DNA from: Streptomyces sp. HD | GTDB lineage: Bacteria; Actinomycetota; Actinomycetes; Streptomycetales; Streptomycetaceae | Direction of reading: 5' to 3' | Assembly (NCBI RefSeq): GCF_028369295.1 | Contig: NZ_JAQMYP010000008.1 | Coordinates: 1-64,000 of the forward strand | Length of the DNA stretch: 64,000 nt | In this document: positions 28,017 to 36,927 of the stretch, piece after piece | Layout of the letters: the number at the start of each line of letters is the position of its first letter | How positions within the stretch are numbered: the stretch's first letter is position 1 | Translations under genes and position numbers: made by a program | Notes under the pieces: generated by a model | Database searches by the model: none | Seen by the model: the letters and a program-made list of their open reading frames with translations, nothing else | Told to the model about the DNA's origin: nothing

Positions 28017-29088
28017 GACGTCCGCGGAAGGCACGGGCACGATCGAAGCGCTCTCACTCGTCCCCAAGGCCGAGGCCCGCCAGTCCATGAAGGACTTCAA
28101 GTCCGATCAGGAAGTGCGCTGGTGCCCCGGCTGCGGTGATTACGCGATCCTTGCCGCGGTCCAGGGCTTCATGCCGGAGCTGGGCCTGGCCAAGGAGAAC
28201 ATCGTCTTCGTCTCGGGCATCGGCTGTTCGTCCCGTTTCCCGTACTACATGAACACCTACGGGATGCACTCCATCCACGGCCGCGCCCCCGCGATCGCGA
28301 CGGGCCTGGCCGCGTCGCGCCGGGACCTGTCGGTGTGGGTGGTCACGGGCGACGGCGACGCGCTGTCGATCGGCGGCAACCACCTGATCCACGCCCTGCG
28401 CCGCAATGTGAACCTCAAGATCCTGCTGTTCAACAACCGGATCTACGGTCTGACGAAGGGCCAGTACTCCCCGACGTCCGAGGTCGGCAAGATCACCAAG
28501 TCGACACCGATGGGTTCGCTGGACGCACCCTTCAACCCGGTGTCGCTCGCGATCGGCGCGGAGGCGTCCTTCGTGGCCCGCACGGTGGACTCCGACCGCA
28601 AGCACCTCACCCAGGTGCTGCGCGAGGCGGCCGCCCACCGGGGCACGGCGCTGATCGAGATCTACCAGAACTGCAACATCTTCAACGACGGCGCCTTCGA
28701 CGCCCTCAAGGACAAGCAGCAGGCCGAGGAGGCGGTGATCCGCCTGGAGCACGGGCAGCCGATCCGCTTCGGTACGGACGCCTCACGCGGCGTGGTGCGC
28801 GACGCGCAGACCGGCGACCTGAAGGTCGTGACGGTGACCGCGGAGAACGAGTCGCAGATCCTGGTCCACGACGCCCACTCCGCGTCCCCCACCACGGCCT
28901 TCGCCCTGTCCCGCCTTGCCGACCCGGACACCCTGCACCACACCCCGATCGGTGTGTTCCGCTCGGTCGACCGTCCGGTCTACGACACCCAGATGGCCGA
29001 CCAGCTGGACTCGGCGATCGAACAGAACGGCAAGGGCGATCTTGCGTCACTGCTGGCGGGTGGGGACACCTGGACGGTCGTGGGCTGA
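28009..29088 (+). CDS. korB: 2-oxoacid:acceptor oxidoreductase, beta subunit (KorB type)
   Basis: A 359-residue thiamine-diphosphate and 4Fe-4S subunit. Cluster cysteines are in VRWCPGCGDYAIL, GIGCSSRF and YQNCNIFNDGAF. The cofactor motif VVTGDGDALSIGGNHLIHALRRN ends in NRIYGLTKGQ. It passes electrons to ferredoxin. It is translationally coupled to korA and followed by a strong terminator, making a two-gene operon. Confidence 0.94.
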   Translation: MPETSAEGTGTIEALSLVPKAEARQSMKDFKSDQEVRWCPGCGDYAILAAVQGFMPELGLAKENIVFVSGIGCSSRFPYYMNTYGMHSIHGRAPAIATGLAASRRDLSVWVVTGDGDALSIGGNHLIHALRRNVNLKILLFNNRIYGLTKGQYSPTSEVGKITKSTPMGSLDAPFNPVSLAIGAEASFVARTVDSDRKHLTQVLREAAAHRGTALIEIYQNCNIFNDGAFDALKDKQQAEEAVIRLEHGQPIRFGTDASRGVVRDAQTGDLKVVTVTAENESQILVHDAHSASPTTAFALSRLADPDTLHHTPIGVFRSVDRPVYDTQMADQLDSAIEQNGKGDLASLLAGGDTWTVVG

Positions 29089-29112
29089 CCGACTGCTGAC
29101 CAGCGGCCAAGT

Positions 29113-29143
29113 GAGGGCCTGGGTGCGCGGCACCCAGGCCCTC
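29113..29143. terminator. Bidirectional terminator after korB
   Basis: A perfect 14-bp stem GAGGGCCTGGGTGC / GCACCCAGGCCCTC (29113-29126 with 29130-29143) and 3-nt loop, between convergent korB and the DUF6082-like gene. Confidence 0.9.
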
Positions 29144-29149
29144 AAGCCG

Positions 29150-29644
29150 TCAGTCGGCCGGGGTCGTCGACTCGGGCGCCACGACCCACCACTCCTCCAG
29201 GGCATCCAGTCGCTCGTCCATGACCGCGTCGACAGCCCGGCCCGTCCTCGCCTCCAGCGACTCCTCGGGCAGCAGTCCGCGGTGCTCGGCCGTCCGCTGC
29301 CAGTACTCCGCGAAGACAGAATTCCTGCTCAGTATCTTCAGGTCCCCCAGGAGTTCTCCCCGATCAATTACACCGACCCGATAGGCAAGCAGAATCAGAC
29401 CGTACTGGCGATTTGCAAAGATCATCTGCCGTCGCCTGTCCTCGGATATACCGTCCAAGGTACTCAAAGCCTCGGCAAGCAACGGATCATCGATCGACCG
29501 ATCCAACTGCTCCGCGAAAAGGCGCTGTATCTGGATGATGTTCGCCCGGTGCATCTCTTTCGCAATGCCCGCCAGTCCGTCGGAGATGGCGCTGAGCACA
29601 CCGAGAAAATCTCCTATGAGCTCTTCCTGGTTCGACATCTCCAT
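29150..29644 (-). CDS. DUF6082-like protein
   Basis: A 164-residue protein resembling the DUF6082 group common in Streptomyces: a start helix (SAISDGLAGIAKEMHRANIIQIQRLFAEQ), then RRRQMIFANRQYGLILLAYRVGVIDRGELLGDLKIL and VFAEYWQRT. Unlike many members it lacks an obvious N-terminal membrane anchor. Function is unknown. The ATG at 29642-29644 follows a G-rich ribosome site; ATG at 29638 is the alternative. A small gene lies upstream on the same strand and may be co-transcribed. Base composition is lower in GC than its neighbours, which suggests accessory DNA. Confidence 0.7.
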   Translation of the reverse strand: MEMSNQEELIGDFLGVLSAISDGLAGIAKEMHRANIIQIQRLFAEQLDRSIDDPLLAEALSTLDGISEDRRRQMIFANRQYGLILLAYRVGVIDRGELLGDLKILSRNSVFAEYWQRTAEHRGLLPEESLEARTGRAVDAVMDERLDALEEWWVVAPESTTPAD

Positions 29645-29840
29645 TCCGTAACCCCCCATGTCCGGTGGCCGCACCCGGCTCAGGCACTCGGGCCGACGCA
29701 CGGCGGAAAGCATCCCCGCACCAGCGTGCCCGTCGGAATGCACAGGCGCAGAGGCGGAAGGGGGGCGCACAGATGGATGCTCCGCCCCAGCCGTCCGCCC
29801 CCACTACGAGGCATGCAGGACACCCCGGCCCCTGCACCAC

Positions 29841-30101
29841 CTACACGTCAGGAATGTCCTTCTTGGCGTGAATCAGAGTGTCTCGACTGATCACGACAAT
29901 GCGCTCATAGTCGGCTCTGGCCGCGTCGGCAGGGAGGAACGCCCCCAGGGCCGCAGTGGCCTCGGTACCGATGACGGCGAAGCTTCCATCACTGAGTTCG
30001 AAAATGTCCGGGCAGGTTTCACTACTGCGACTCCCCCGCATTTTAGGGTCCGTTCCGAGACGGCGGAGGATGGCGCAATCAGCAAAGGGATTACTGGACA
30101 C
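29841..30101 (-). CDS. Small conserved Streptomyces protein, function unknown
   Basis: An 86-residue soluble protein. From memory, the block CPDIFELSDGSFAVIGTEAT...ADYERIVVISRDTLIHAKKDIP resembles small Streptomyces proteins found beside XRE-type regulators, but I cannot name the family. A GTG at 30099-30101 is preferred because GAGAGG lies 6 bases upstream; another GTG at 30146 has no ribosome site. Two 16-bp direct repeats upstream (30151 and 30173) may be its operator. It is probably linked to the DUF6082-like gene 196 bp downstream. Confidence 0.65.
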   Translation of the reverse strand: MSSNPFADCAILRRLGTDPKMRGSRSSETCPDIFELSDGSFAVIGTEATAALGAFLPADAARADYERIVVISRDTLIHAKKDIPDV

Positions 30102-30150
30102 GAGCAGCCTCTCTTGGGAGGCGACCGTCGGGCTGGCGGTCGACACACAA

Positions 30151-30188
30151 GGTCAATATGCGCAGAGCACGAGGCCAATATGCACAGA
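30151..30188. promoter_or_regulatory. Pair of 16-bp direct repeats, candidate operator
   Basis: GG(T/C)CAATATGC(G/A)CAGA occurs at 30151-30166 and 30173-30188, 14 of 16 identical and 22 bp apart, about two helical turns. GTCGACACAC also recurs at 30139 and 30229. The location, 50-90 bp upstream of the small gene, suits a regulator-binding site. Confidence 0.5.
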
Positions 30189-30288
30189 CTGCTGGTGAAA
30201 TAGTAACCCAGTGTAATCATGTCTGTATGTCGACACACTTTTGAATCGCCGCGCAGCGATCACGCGGTTGGACTTGGCGACTCCGGTC

Positions 30289-30726
30289 CTACTCAGCGCC
30301 GCTCTTGCGCGCGTCGTACGCCGCCCGCGCTTTCTCCACCTCTCCCATCCGCCGCTCGGTCCACAGCGCCAGCCCGCGCACCTGTTCCGCCGCCTCGCGC
30401 CCCAGGTCGGTCAGGGAGTAGTCGACCCTCGGGGGGATGACCGGCTTGGCGTCGCGATGGACCAGGCCGTCGCGCTCCAGGGCCTGGAGGGTCTGGGTCA
30501 GCATCTTCTCGCTGACCCTGCCGATCGCCCGGCGCAGTTCGCTGAAGCGGTAGGAGCGTTCCAGCAGCTCGATCAGGACGAGGACACCCCAGCGACTGGT
30601 CACATGCTCCAGGACCAGCCGGTACGGGCACATCTGCTCGCCGAGGTCGTACTTGTTCACCGCAGGAGCGGTGGGAACGGGGGAAGCGATGGAAGCGGTG
30701 GGGTCCGTCGCGCTACTTACTGCCAT
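30289..30726 (-). CDS. HxlR family transcriptional regulator
   Basis: A 145-residue winged-helix repressor. The HxlR signature is clear: CPYRLVLEHVTSRWGVLVLIELLERSYRFSELRRAIGRVSEKMLTQTLQALERDGLVHR. The single Cys in CP is the residue that senses oxidants or electrophiles in several members (QorR, YodB, HypR). It is divergent from a QorB-like reductase gene with a dyad in the 89-bp gap, the same pairing as E. coli ytfH/qorB, so it probably represses that gene. Confidence 0.92.
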   Translation of the reverse strand: MAVSSATDPTASIASPVPTAPAVNKYDLGEQMCPYRLVLEHVTSRWGVLVLIELLERSYRFSELRRAIGRVSEKMLTQTLQALERDGLVHRDAKPVIPPRVDYSLTDLGREAAEQVRGLALWTERRMGEVEKARAAYDARKSGAE

Positions 30727-30729
30727 GCC

Positions 30730-30754
30730 AGTACCTTACTTCAAAGTGGGTACT
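30730..30754. promoter_or_regulatory. Candidate HxlR operator
   Basis: AGTACC (30730-30735) and GGTACT (30749-30754) form an inverted repeat with 13-bp spacing, surrounded by repeated ACTT/AAGT steps. It lies between the divergent regulator and reductase genes, where an autoregulated repressor would bind. Confidence 0.55.
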
Positions 30755-30815
30755 TTCGCGCAGTAAGTGCACCTCCTATGGTTAGTGCCAACGCACCCCA
30801 CAAGGAGTTCTGATC

Positions 30816-31670
30816 ATGAGCATCGTCGTCACCGGAGCCACCGGACACCTGGGCCGCCACGTCGTTGAGCAGCTGCTGGAGAAGGTTCCGGCCGACCAGG
30901 TCACCGCCGTCGTCCGCACCCCGGAGAAGGCCGCCGACCTCGCCGAGCGCGGTGTGAAGCTCGCCGTCGCCGACTACAACACGCCGGAGACCTTCGACAC
31001 GCTGTTCGCGGCCGGCGACAAGGTGCTGCTCATATCCGGCAGCGAGGTCGGCAACGACCGCGTCGGTCAGCACACGGTCGTCATCAACGCCGCCAAGAAC
31101 GCCGGCGTCGCCCTGCTCGCCTACACCAGCGCCCCCGGCAGCCTCACGGCCGCCCTCGCCGACGACCACCGCGGCACCGAGAAGGCGCTCCTGGAGTCCG
31201 GCCTGCCGTACGTGCTGCTGCGCAACGGCTGGTACCACGAGAACTACACGGAGAACCTCGCGCCGGTGCTGGAATACAACGCGATCACCCACGCCGCCGG
31301 TGAGGGCCGCGTCTCCTCCGCCGCCCGCGCCGACTACGCGGCCGCCGCCGTCGCCGTACTGACCGGCGAGGGGCACGAGAACAAGACGTACGAGCTGGGC
31401 GGCGACGTCGCCTGGAACTTCGCCGAGTACGCCGCCGAGCTGAGCCGGCAGACCGGCAAGGAGATCGCCAACAGCCCCGTCCCGACCGAGGCGCTGACCG
31501 GCATCCTGACCGGCGCCGGGCTGCCCGAGCCGATCGCCGCGATCCTGGCCGGCGTGGACGCCTCCATCGAGAAGGGCGAGCTGGTCATCGACAGCGGGGA
31601 CCTGGCCCGCCTGGCCGGCCGCCCGACCACTCCGTTCGCCGAGGCGATCGCGGCCGCGGTCAAGAACTGA
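30816..31670 (+). CDS. NAD(P)H-binding quinone reductase, QorB-like
   Basis: A 284-residue atypical short-chain dehydrogenase of the NmrA/QorB type. GATGHLGRHVVEQLL is the glycine-rich nucleotide-binding motif, followed by VVRTPEK, where an Arg after strand 2 favours NADPH. SAPGSLTAALADDHRGTEKALLESGLPYVLLRNGWYHENY resembles the catalytic region of QorB. The likely role is quinone or electrophile reduction under control of the divergent HxlR repressor. AAGGAG at 30802 gives a clear start. Confidence 0.9.
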   Translation: MSIVVTGATGHLGRHVVEQLLEKVPADQVTAVVRTPEKAADLAERGVKLAVADYNTPETFDTLFAAGDKVLLISGSEVGNDRVGQHTVVINAAKNAGVALLAYTSAPGSLTAALADDHRGTEKALLESGLPYVLLRNGWYHENYTENLAPVLEYNAITHAAGEGRVSSAARADYAAAAVAVLTGEGHENKTYELGGDVAWNFAEYAAELSRQTGKEIANSPVPTEALTGILTGAGLPEPIAAILAGVDASIEKGELVIDSGDLARLAGRPTTPFAEAIAAAVKN

Positions 31671-31773
31671 CCCCTCCGGGGCGAGGGCCCGCCCTCGGCT
31701 GCCTGTACCAAGGACCCTCGACCGCCTGAGTCAAAGGCCGACCGCCCGCCCGGCGCGCAGCCCCCGGCACCAC

Positions 31774-31822
31774 ACCCCCGCTGTCATGACCGTATGGCGA
31801 TACGGACATGACATGCGGGGGT
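31774..31822. terminator. Long near-perfect hairpin upstream of rarD
   Basis: ACCCCCGC-TGTCATGaCCGTAT (31774-31795) pairs with ATACGGaCATGACA-t-GCGGGGGT (31800-31822) with one mismatch and one bulge around a GGCG loop. At 22 bp it is one of the longest stems in the window. It may terminate transcription from the reductase gene or regulate rarD, whose start is 68 bp downstream. Confidence 0.65.
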
Positions 31823-31889
31823 ATTCGGCGTTACCTTCGTGCAGGCTGTCGCAGGGGCGGGGCCGGGGTGAGCGCGCGAAGGAGGGGCC

Positions 31890-32843
31890 GTGGCCGGGAA
31901 GTCGCAGGGTGAACGGCGCACAGGACTGCTGAACGGCTTCGCGGCGTACGGGATGTGGGGGCTCGTCCCCCTCTTCTGGCCCCTGCTGAAGCCCGCCGGC
32001 GCGGTCGAGATCCTCGCCCACCGAATGGCCTGGTCCCTCGTCTTCGTGGCGGTCGCGCTGGTCTTCGTACGGCGCTGGGCCTGGGCGGGTGAGCTGATAC
32101 GGCAGCCTCGGCGGCTGGCGCTCATCGCCGTGGCCGCGAGTGTGATCACCGTCAACTGGGGCGTCTACATCTGGTCCGTGAACACGGGCCATGTGGTGGA
32201 GGCCTCGCTCGGGTACTTCATCAACCCGCTCGTCACCATCGCGATGGGCGTGCTGCTGCTGAAGGAGCGGCTGCGGCCCGTGCAGTGGGCGGCGGTCGGC
32301 GTCGGCTTCGCGGCCGTGATCGTGCTGACGATCGGGTACGGCCGGCCGCCGTGGATCTCCCTCGTCCTCGCCTTCTCCTTCGCCACCTACGGGCTCGTGA
32401 AGAAGAAGGTCAACCTCGGCGGCATCGAGTCGCTGGCCGCCGAGACCGCGATCCAGTTCCTGCCCGCCGTGGGCTACCTGGCGTGGCTGGCGGCGCAAGG
32501 AAAGTCGACGTTCACGTCGGAGGGGACCGGGCATGCGGCCCTCCTCGCGGCCACCGGCGTCGTCACCGCCCTGCCGCTCGTGTGCTTCGGCGCGGCCGCG
32601 ATACGGGTGCCGCTGTCGACGCTCGGGCTGCTGCAGTACCTGGCGCCGGTCTTCCAGTTCCTGCTCGGCGTCCTGTACTTCCACGAGGCGATGCCGGCCG
32701 AGAGGTGGGCCGGGTTCGCGCTGGTGTGGCTGGCGTTGACGTTGCTGACGGCCGACGCGTGGCGCTCCGCCCGGAGGAGCCGGGTGGCGGGGTTCAGCGT
32801 CCGGCAGGTCGAGAAGCCGAGGGCAGCTGCGGTGGACGCCTGA
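31890..32843 (+). CDS. rarD: EamA family transporter RarD
   Basis: A 317-residue membrane protein with about ten helices. The RarD signature is plain: GLLNGFAAYGMWGLVPLFWPLLKPAGAVEILAHRMAWSLVF, then NWGVYIWSVNTGHVVEASLGYFINPLV and LGLLQYLAPVFQFLLGVLYFHEAMPAERW. It is probably a small-molecule exporter; the old chloramphenicol-sensitivity name does not prove a substrate. The GTG start follows GGAGGGG. Confidence 0.94.
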   Translation: MAGKSQGERRTGLLNGFAAYGMWGLVPLFWPLLKPAGAVEILAHRMAWSLVFVAVALVFVRRWAWAGELIRQPRRLALIAVAASVITVNWGVYIWSVNTGHVVEASLGYFINPLVTIAMGVLLLKERLRPVQWAAVGVGFAAVIVLTIGYGRPPWISLVLAFSFATYGLVKKKVNLGGIESLAAETAIQFLPAVGYLAWLAAQGKSTFTSEGTGHAALLAATGVVTALPLVCFGAAAIRVPLSTLGLLQYLAPVFQFLLGVLYFHEAMPAERWAGFALVWLALTLLTADAWRSARRSRVAGFSVRQVEKPRAAAVDA

Positions 32844-32962
32844 TCCGAGGGCTGCCCCCGGTGCCCCGCTTCGGCGCCCTTGAGAGGCCTTGTCCTCGAA
32901 CGCCGGACGGGCTGAATTCACTGACCGGCGATTCCTGTTGCCGCCCCACTCACCCACCCCAT

Positions 32963-33469
32963 ATGAGTGGTCGCATGACCCAGACACCCGAACCAGCGTC
33001 CACCCCCACCTCCACCCCCGCTCCCCTCCACTGGAAGCTCGTCATCGACTGCGCCAACCCGCAGTCCCAGGCCGACTTCTGGGCCGCCGCGCTGCACTAC
33101 GAGGTCGAGGACAACAACGCCCTCATCGAGCGGCTCCTGGAACTCGGCGCACTGCCGCGCGAGGCCGTCGTCGAGTTCCATGCCCGGCTCGCCTTCCGGG
33201 ACCTGGTGGCCGTACGGCATCCGGACGATCCGTATGACAAGGAGAGCGGGACCGGGCTGGGGCGGCGGCTGCTGTTTCAGCGGGTGCCGGAGGCGAAGAC
33301 CACCAAGAACCGGCTGCATCTCGATCTGCACACGGCGGCCGGGGAGCGCGAGGCCGAGGTCGGGAGGCTGGAGCGGCTGGGGGCGAGCGTGCTGCGGCAG
33401 GTGACGGAACCGTCCGGGCAGTGGGTGGTGATGTCGGACCCGGAGGGCAACGAGTTCTGCGTGCACTGA
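32963..33469 (+). CDS. VOC (glyoxalase-like) family protein
   Basis: A 168-residue single-domain member of the vicinal-oxygen-chelate superfamily, of the type often annotated as glyoxalase-like domain: HWKLVIDCANPQSQADFWAAALHYEVE, KNRLHLDLHTA and GQWVVMSDPEGNEFCVH. The terminal DPEGNEFC is diagnostic. The substrate is unknown; it could be a resistance or catabolic protein. Two in-frame ATG codons (32963, 32975) have no ribosome site, so the transcript may be leaderless. A Thr/Pro-rich N-terminal stretch precedes the fold. Confidence 0.85.
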   Translation: MSGRMTQTPEPASTPTSTPAPLHWKLVIDCANPQSQADFWAAALHYEVEDNNALIERLLELGALPREAVVEFHARLAFRDLVAVRHPDDPYDKESGTGLGRRLLFQRVPEAKTTKNRLHLDLHTAAGEREAEVGRLERLGASVLRQVTEPSGQWVVMSDPEGNEFCVH

Positions 33470-33475
33470 GACACA

Positions 33476-33510
33476 GGGTTTTCCCTTGGGTTTTCCTCGG
33501 GTTTTTCCTT
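33476..33510. repeat. Three T-rich tandem repeats
   Basis: GGGTTTTCCCTT, GGGTTTTCCTC and GGGTTTTTCCTT follow each other directly after the VOC stop. Such T-rich sequence is unusual here. It could act as a U-rich termination zone or be upstream DNA of the aminopeptidase promoter. Confidence 0.6.
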
Positions 33511-33516
33511 GTCTGA

Positions 33517-34590
<1,074 letters not shown>

Positions 34591-34595
34591 CCCTG

Positions 34596-34621
34596 TGAGT
34601 CAGTGAGCGGTCACTGACTCA
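34596..34621. terminator. Bidirectional terminator
   Basis: A perfect 11-bp stem TGAGTCAGTGA / TCACTGACTCA (34596-34606 with 34611-34621) with a GCGG loop between convergent genes; it overlaps the stop codon of the TPR gene. Confidence 0.85.
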
Positions 34622-36028
34622 ACTCCTGGGCGGTTCGGCCGACTTTGCGGCTCGGGCGGCGAGGCGGTCCATGCGTGCACGGGCCGACTCCAGCTCCTCG
34701 ATGTCCTCGACGGCCGGACCGCCCTCCGTCATGAGCTCGCTCCACACGCCGAGCAGCTCCCGGCCCAGGTCGAGCCCCAGCGCCGGATCCCGTACGGCCC
34801 GCCAGGCCGTGGCCGCGCCGTGGAGGCTGCCGTACGCCGCCTCGGCGTCCCGGGTGCGGTGGTGTGTCCGGGCCACGTCGAGGGAGAGACGGAAGGCGCG
34901 TACCGGCTCGCCCGTCAAGTAGGAGATGTACGCGGCGAGTTCCCGCATACGGAGCACCTCGGGATGCTCCAGCCCCAACACCGCCGACGCCTCCGCCACG
35001 GTCCGGTCCGCGACCTCCGCCGCCTCTGTCGTACGTCCCGCCTTCACGGCCTCGTTGATGCGGGCCAGCTGCCCGGCGAAGGGGGAGGCGTCGGCGGTGG
35101 TGACAGGCGGCGCGTCCCCCAGAACGGCTTCGGCCACCGCGTCGAAGCCTCGGGGTGGGGTGGGTTTGGGGTCGGGGTCGGATTCAGGGTTCGAAAGGGG
35201 GACGACGAGGCCGTGGTCGGGTTGACGGCGAGTCGCAGGGGCGGGTTGGCGGTGGGTGGTCAGGTCGGGCGCTCGGCCCGGTGCCCGGTCGGCCTGCGGT
35301 GCGTCGGATCGCGGTGCGCCGACTGGCGGCACATCGGCTCGTGGTGCGTCGGCCGGCCGTACGCCGGCCTGCGGTACGTCGACCGGCAGCGGCCTCGCGT
35401 CCATCAGTGGCGGTGGGCCGAACTCCCCCAGCGGCGGCGCGACCGTGCCGGGCACGGCGTCCTGCACCGGCTCGGGCAGGGCACGCAGCTGAAAGGTGGG
35501 GGAGGCGTCCTGCGACGGGCCCGGCAAGGGGCGTAGGACATGCGTGGGCTTGTCCCGGTACGGCGTCTCGTCAGAAGCGGACGGCAGCGGCAGCGGAGTC
35601 GGCGGCGTCACGGGCGACGCGGGTGAGGCGGGCGACGCGGGTGAGGCGGGTGACCCGGGCGCCGTCGGACCCAAGGGCAGGGCAGGCGCCACGGGCGTCG
35701 GCGGCGGAGCCGTCCGTACGGGGTCCGCGGTGAAGCGGCTGGAGCCGTCCGCGTCGACCTGCAGCGGGACGACGTAACCGATGCGCTCGTCGTGGATCGT
35801 GGCGTGCACGGGGTGGCCGGAGGCGAGGGCGATGCGCTGGAGGTGGGTCAGGACGGCCTGCTGGATCTCCTCGCCGGGGCCCGCGGTGACGGGGACACCC
35901 CCGATCGACGCGCCGCCCGCGCCCGGACCGACGACAGGGACCCGCACGTCGATCGGCATGGCCACGGGGGCCGCCGAGGCCGCGGCGCGCTTCTGTTCCC
36001 GCTTCTTCGCGCGGCTGAGTCGAGACAT
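34619..36028 (-). CDS. TPR-containing protein with Pro/Ala-rich middle
   Basis: A 469-residue cytosolic protein. The first 20 residues are strongly basic (SRLSRAKKREQKR). Residues 30-110 form a small domain ending in HATIHDERIGYVVPLQVDADGSSRF. A long low-complexity stretch follows, with SPASPASPASP and DVPQAGVRPADAPRADVP repeats. Residues from about 320 are helical pairs of the tetratricopeptide type (GRTTEAAEVADRTVAEASAVLGLEHPEVLRMRELAAYI...). Likely a scaffold. The ATG at 36028 has GAGGAA upstream; one at 36046 is possible. It is divergent from a DUF6668 gene. Confidence 0.8.
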   Translation of the reverse strand: MSRLSRAKKREQKRAAASAAPVAMPIDVRVPVVGPGAGGASIGGVPVTAGPGEEIQQAVLTHLQRIALASGHPVHATIHDERIGYVVPLQVDADGSSRFTADPVRTAPPPTPVAPALPLGPTAPGSPASPASPASPASPVTPPTPLPLPSASDETPYRDKPTHVLRPLPGPSQDASPTFQLRALPEPVQDAVPGTVAPPLGEFGPPPLMDARPLPVDVPQAGVRPADAPRADVPPVGAPRSDAPQADRAPGRAPDLTTHRQPAPATRRQPDHGLVVPLSNPESDPDPKPTPPRGFDAVAEAVLGDAPPVTTADASPFAGQLARINEAVKAGRTTEAAEVADRTVAEASAVLGLEHPEVLRMRELAAYISYLTGEPVRAFRLSLDVARTHHRTRDAEAAYGSLHGAATAWRAVRDPALGLDLGRELLGVWSELMTEGGPAVEDIEELESARARMDRLAARAAKSAEPPRS

Positions 36029-36336
36029 CGCTTTCCTCACTCGCATGCGTCGGGGAGTTCACGGACGGCGGGTTCCGTTTCCATGGTGCTCCCTCCCGCC
36101 GTCCGCCCGGCTTCCCCGGCGGCACGATCCGGTCGTGCGGGCCGGACACCTTTTCAGGACACGACCGCACGTCATACACGTCGTACATGTCATACACGTA
36201 CTGTCGAGTTTCCCCGGCCACCCGCGGTGCGGACGTCACCGTGGCGTCACAGACTCGTTCCAGGAGCTTGTGCCACGTCACAGCGTTCTCATGCCCGGCG
36301 CGAAGACCGGTGGCGTGACGAGGGAGGAGTGCGGGC
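36029..36336. promoter_or_regulatory. Divergent intergenic region of the TPR and DUF6668 genes
   Basis: This 308-bp gap contains a perfect 10-bp inverted repeat GGACGGCGGG / CCCGCCGTCC (36063-36072 with 36095-36104), a small hairpin GCACGA-TCCGG-TCGTGC (36122-36138), and an 18-bp-spaced direct repeat GTCATACACGT (36171-36181 and 36189-36199) with GTACAT between the copies. The direct repeat, central and AT-richer, is the best candidate for a shared operator. Confidence 0.5.
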
Positions 36337-36858
36337 ATGCGGACTGACATGCACGTGCAACAAGGGCCGCCGGAGCTCGGCCCGGAGGTCTGGATCCGCG
36401 GGCCCGTAGCCCTTCCGGAGGATCCACCGCCCTCCCCCGCCGCCGGTCTGCCCCGGCGCTTCTCCTGGGTCGGCACCCATGGCGGAGCGGGCGTCTCCAC
36501 GCTTGCCACGGTCTACGGCGGCCACGACTGCGGGCGCGACTGGCCCGGCCCGGCCGAGCCACCGTCGGTACTGCTCGTCGCCCGCACCCATGCCGCCGGG
36601 CTGGCCTCCGCCCTGAACTCCCTGGAGGTCTTCCGGCGCGGGGAGGCTCCGCACGGGCTCGACCTGGATGCCGTGGTCCTTGTCGCGGACGCGCCGGGGC
36701 GGCTTCCGCGGCCGCTCGCCGAACGCGTCAAGGTGATCGAGTCGGTGATCGACGTGTACCGGGTGCCGTGGGTGCCCGCGTGGCGGCTCGGCGACCTGAG
36801 CGGCCGGCCGCCCCGGGAGGCGGATGCGCTGGGCAGGCTTACGGGGCGCGCCCGCTGA
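36337..36858 (+). CDS. DUF6668 family protein with P-loop-like motif
   Basis: A 173-residue protein resembling the DUF6668 group. After a short Pro-rich N-terminus comes RRFSWVGTHGGAGVSTLATVYGG, which looks like a deviant Walker A (KGGxGKS/T replaced by HGGAGVST, no Lys). It continues with PSVLLVARTHAAGLASALNSLE and LDAVVLVADAPGRLPRPLAERVKVIE, as in MinD/ParA-type folds where VLVADAPG stands at the Walker B position. It probably adopts a SIMIBI-like fold without normal ATP hydrolysis; that is inference. It ends VYRVPWVPAWR. Confidence 0.75.
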   Translation: MRTDMHVQQGPPELGPEVWIRGPVALPEDPPPSPAAGLPRRFSWVGTHGGAGVSTLATVYGGHDCGRDWPGPAEPPSVLLVARTHAAGLASALNSLEVFRRGEAPHGLDLDAVVLVADAPGRLPRPLAERVKVIESVIDVYRVPWVPAWRLGDLSGRPPREADALGRLTGRAR

Positions 36859-36927
36859 GGCCCTTCTGGCCGATCTACGGGAAGCCGAAGGGCACCGCCG
36901 GGCGGCACTTTCACGGAAAATCATCCT

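Noticed and set aside
36337..36858. DUF6668 protein considered as a ParA/MinD ATPase
   Set aside because: The P-loop lacks the invariant Lys (HGGAGVST), so normal ATP hydrolysis cannot be claimed.
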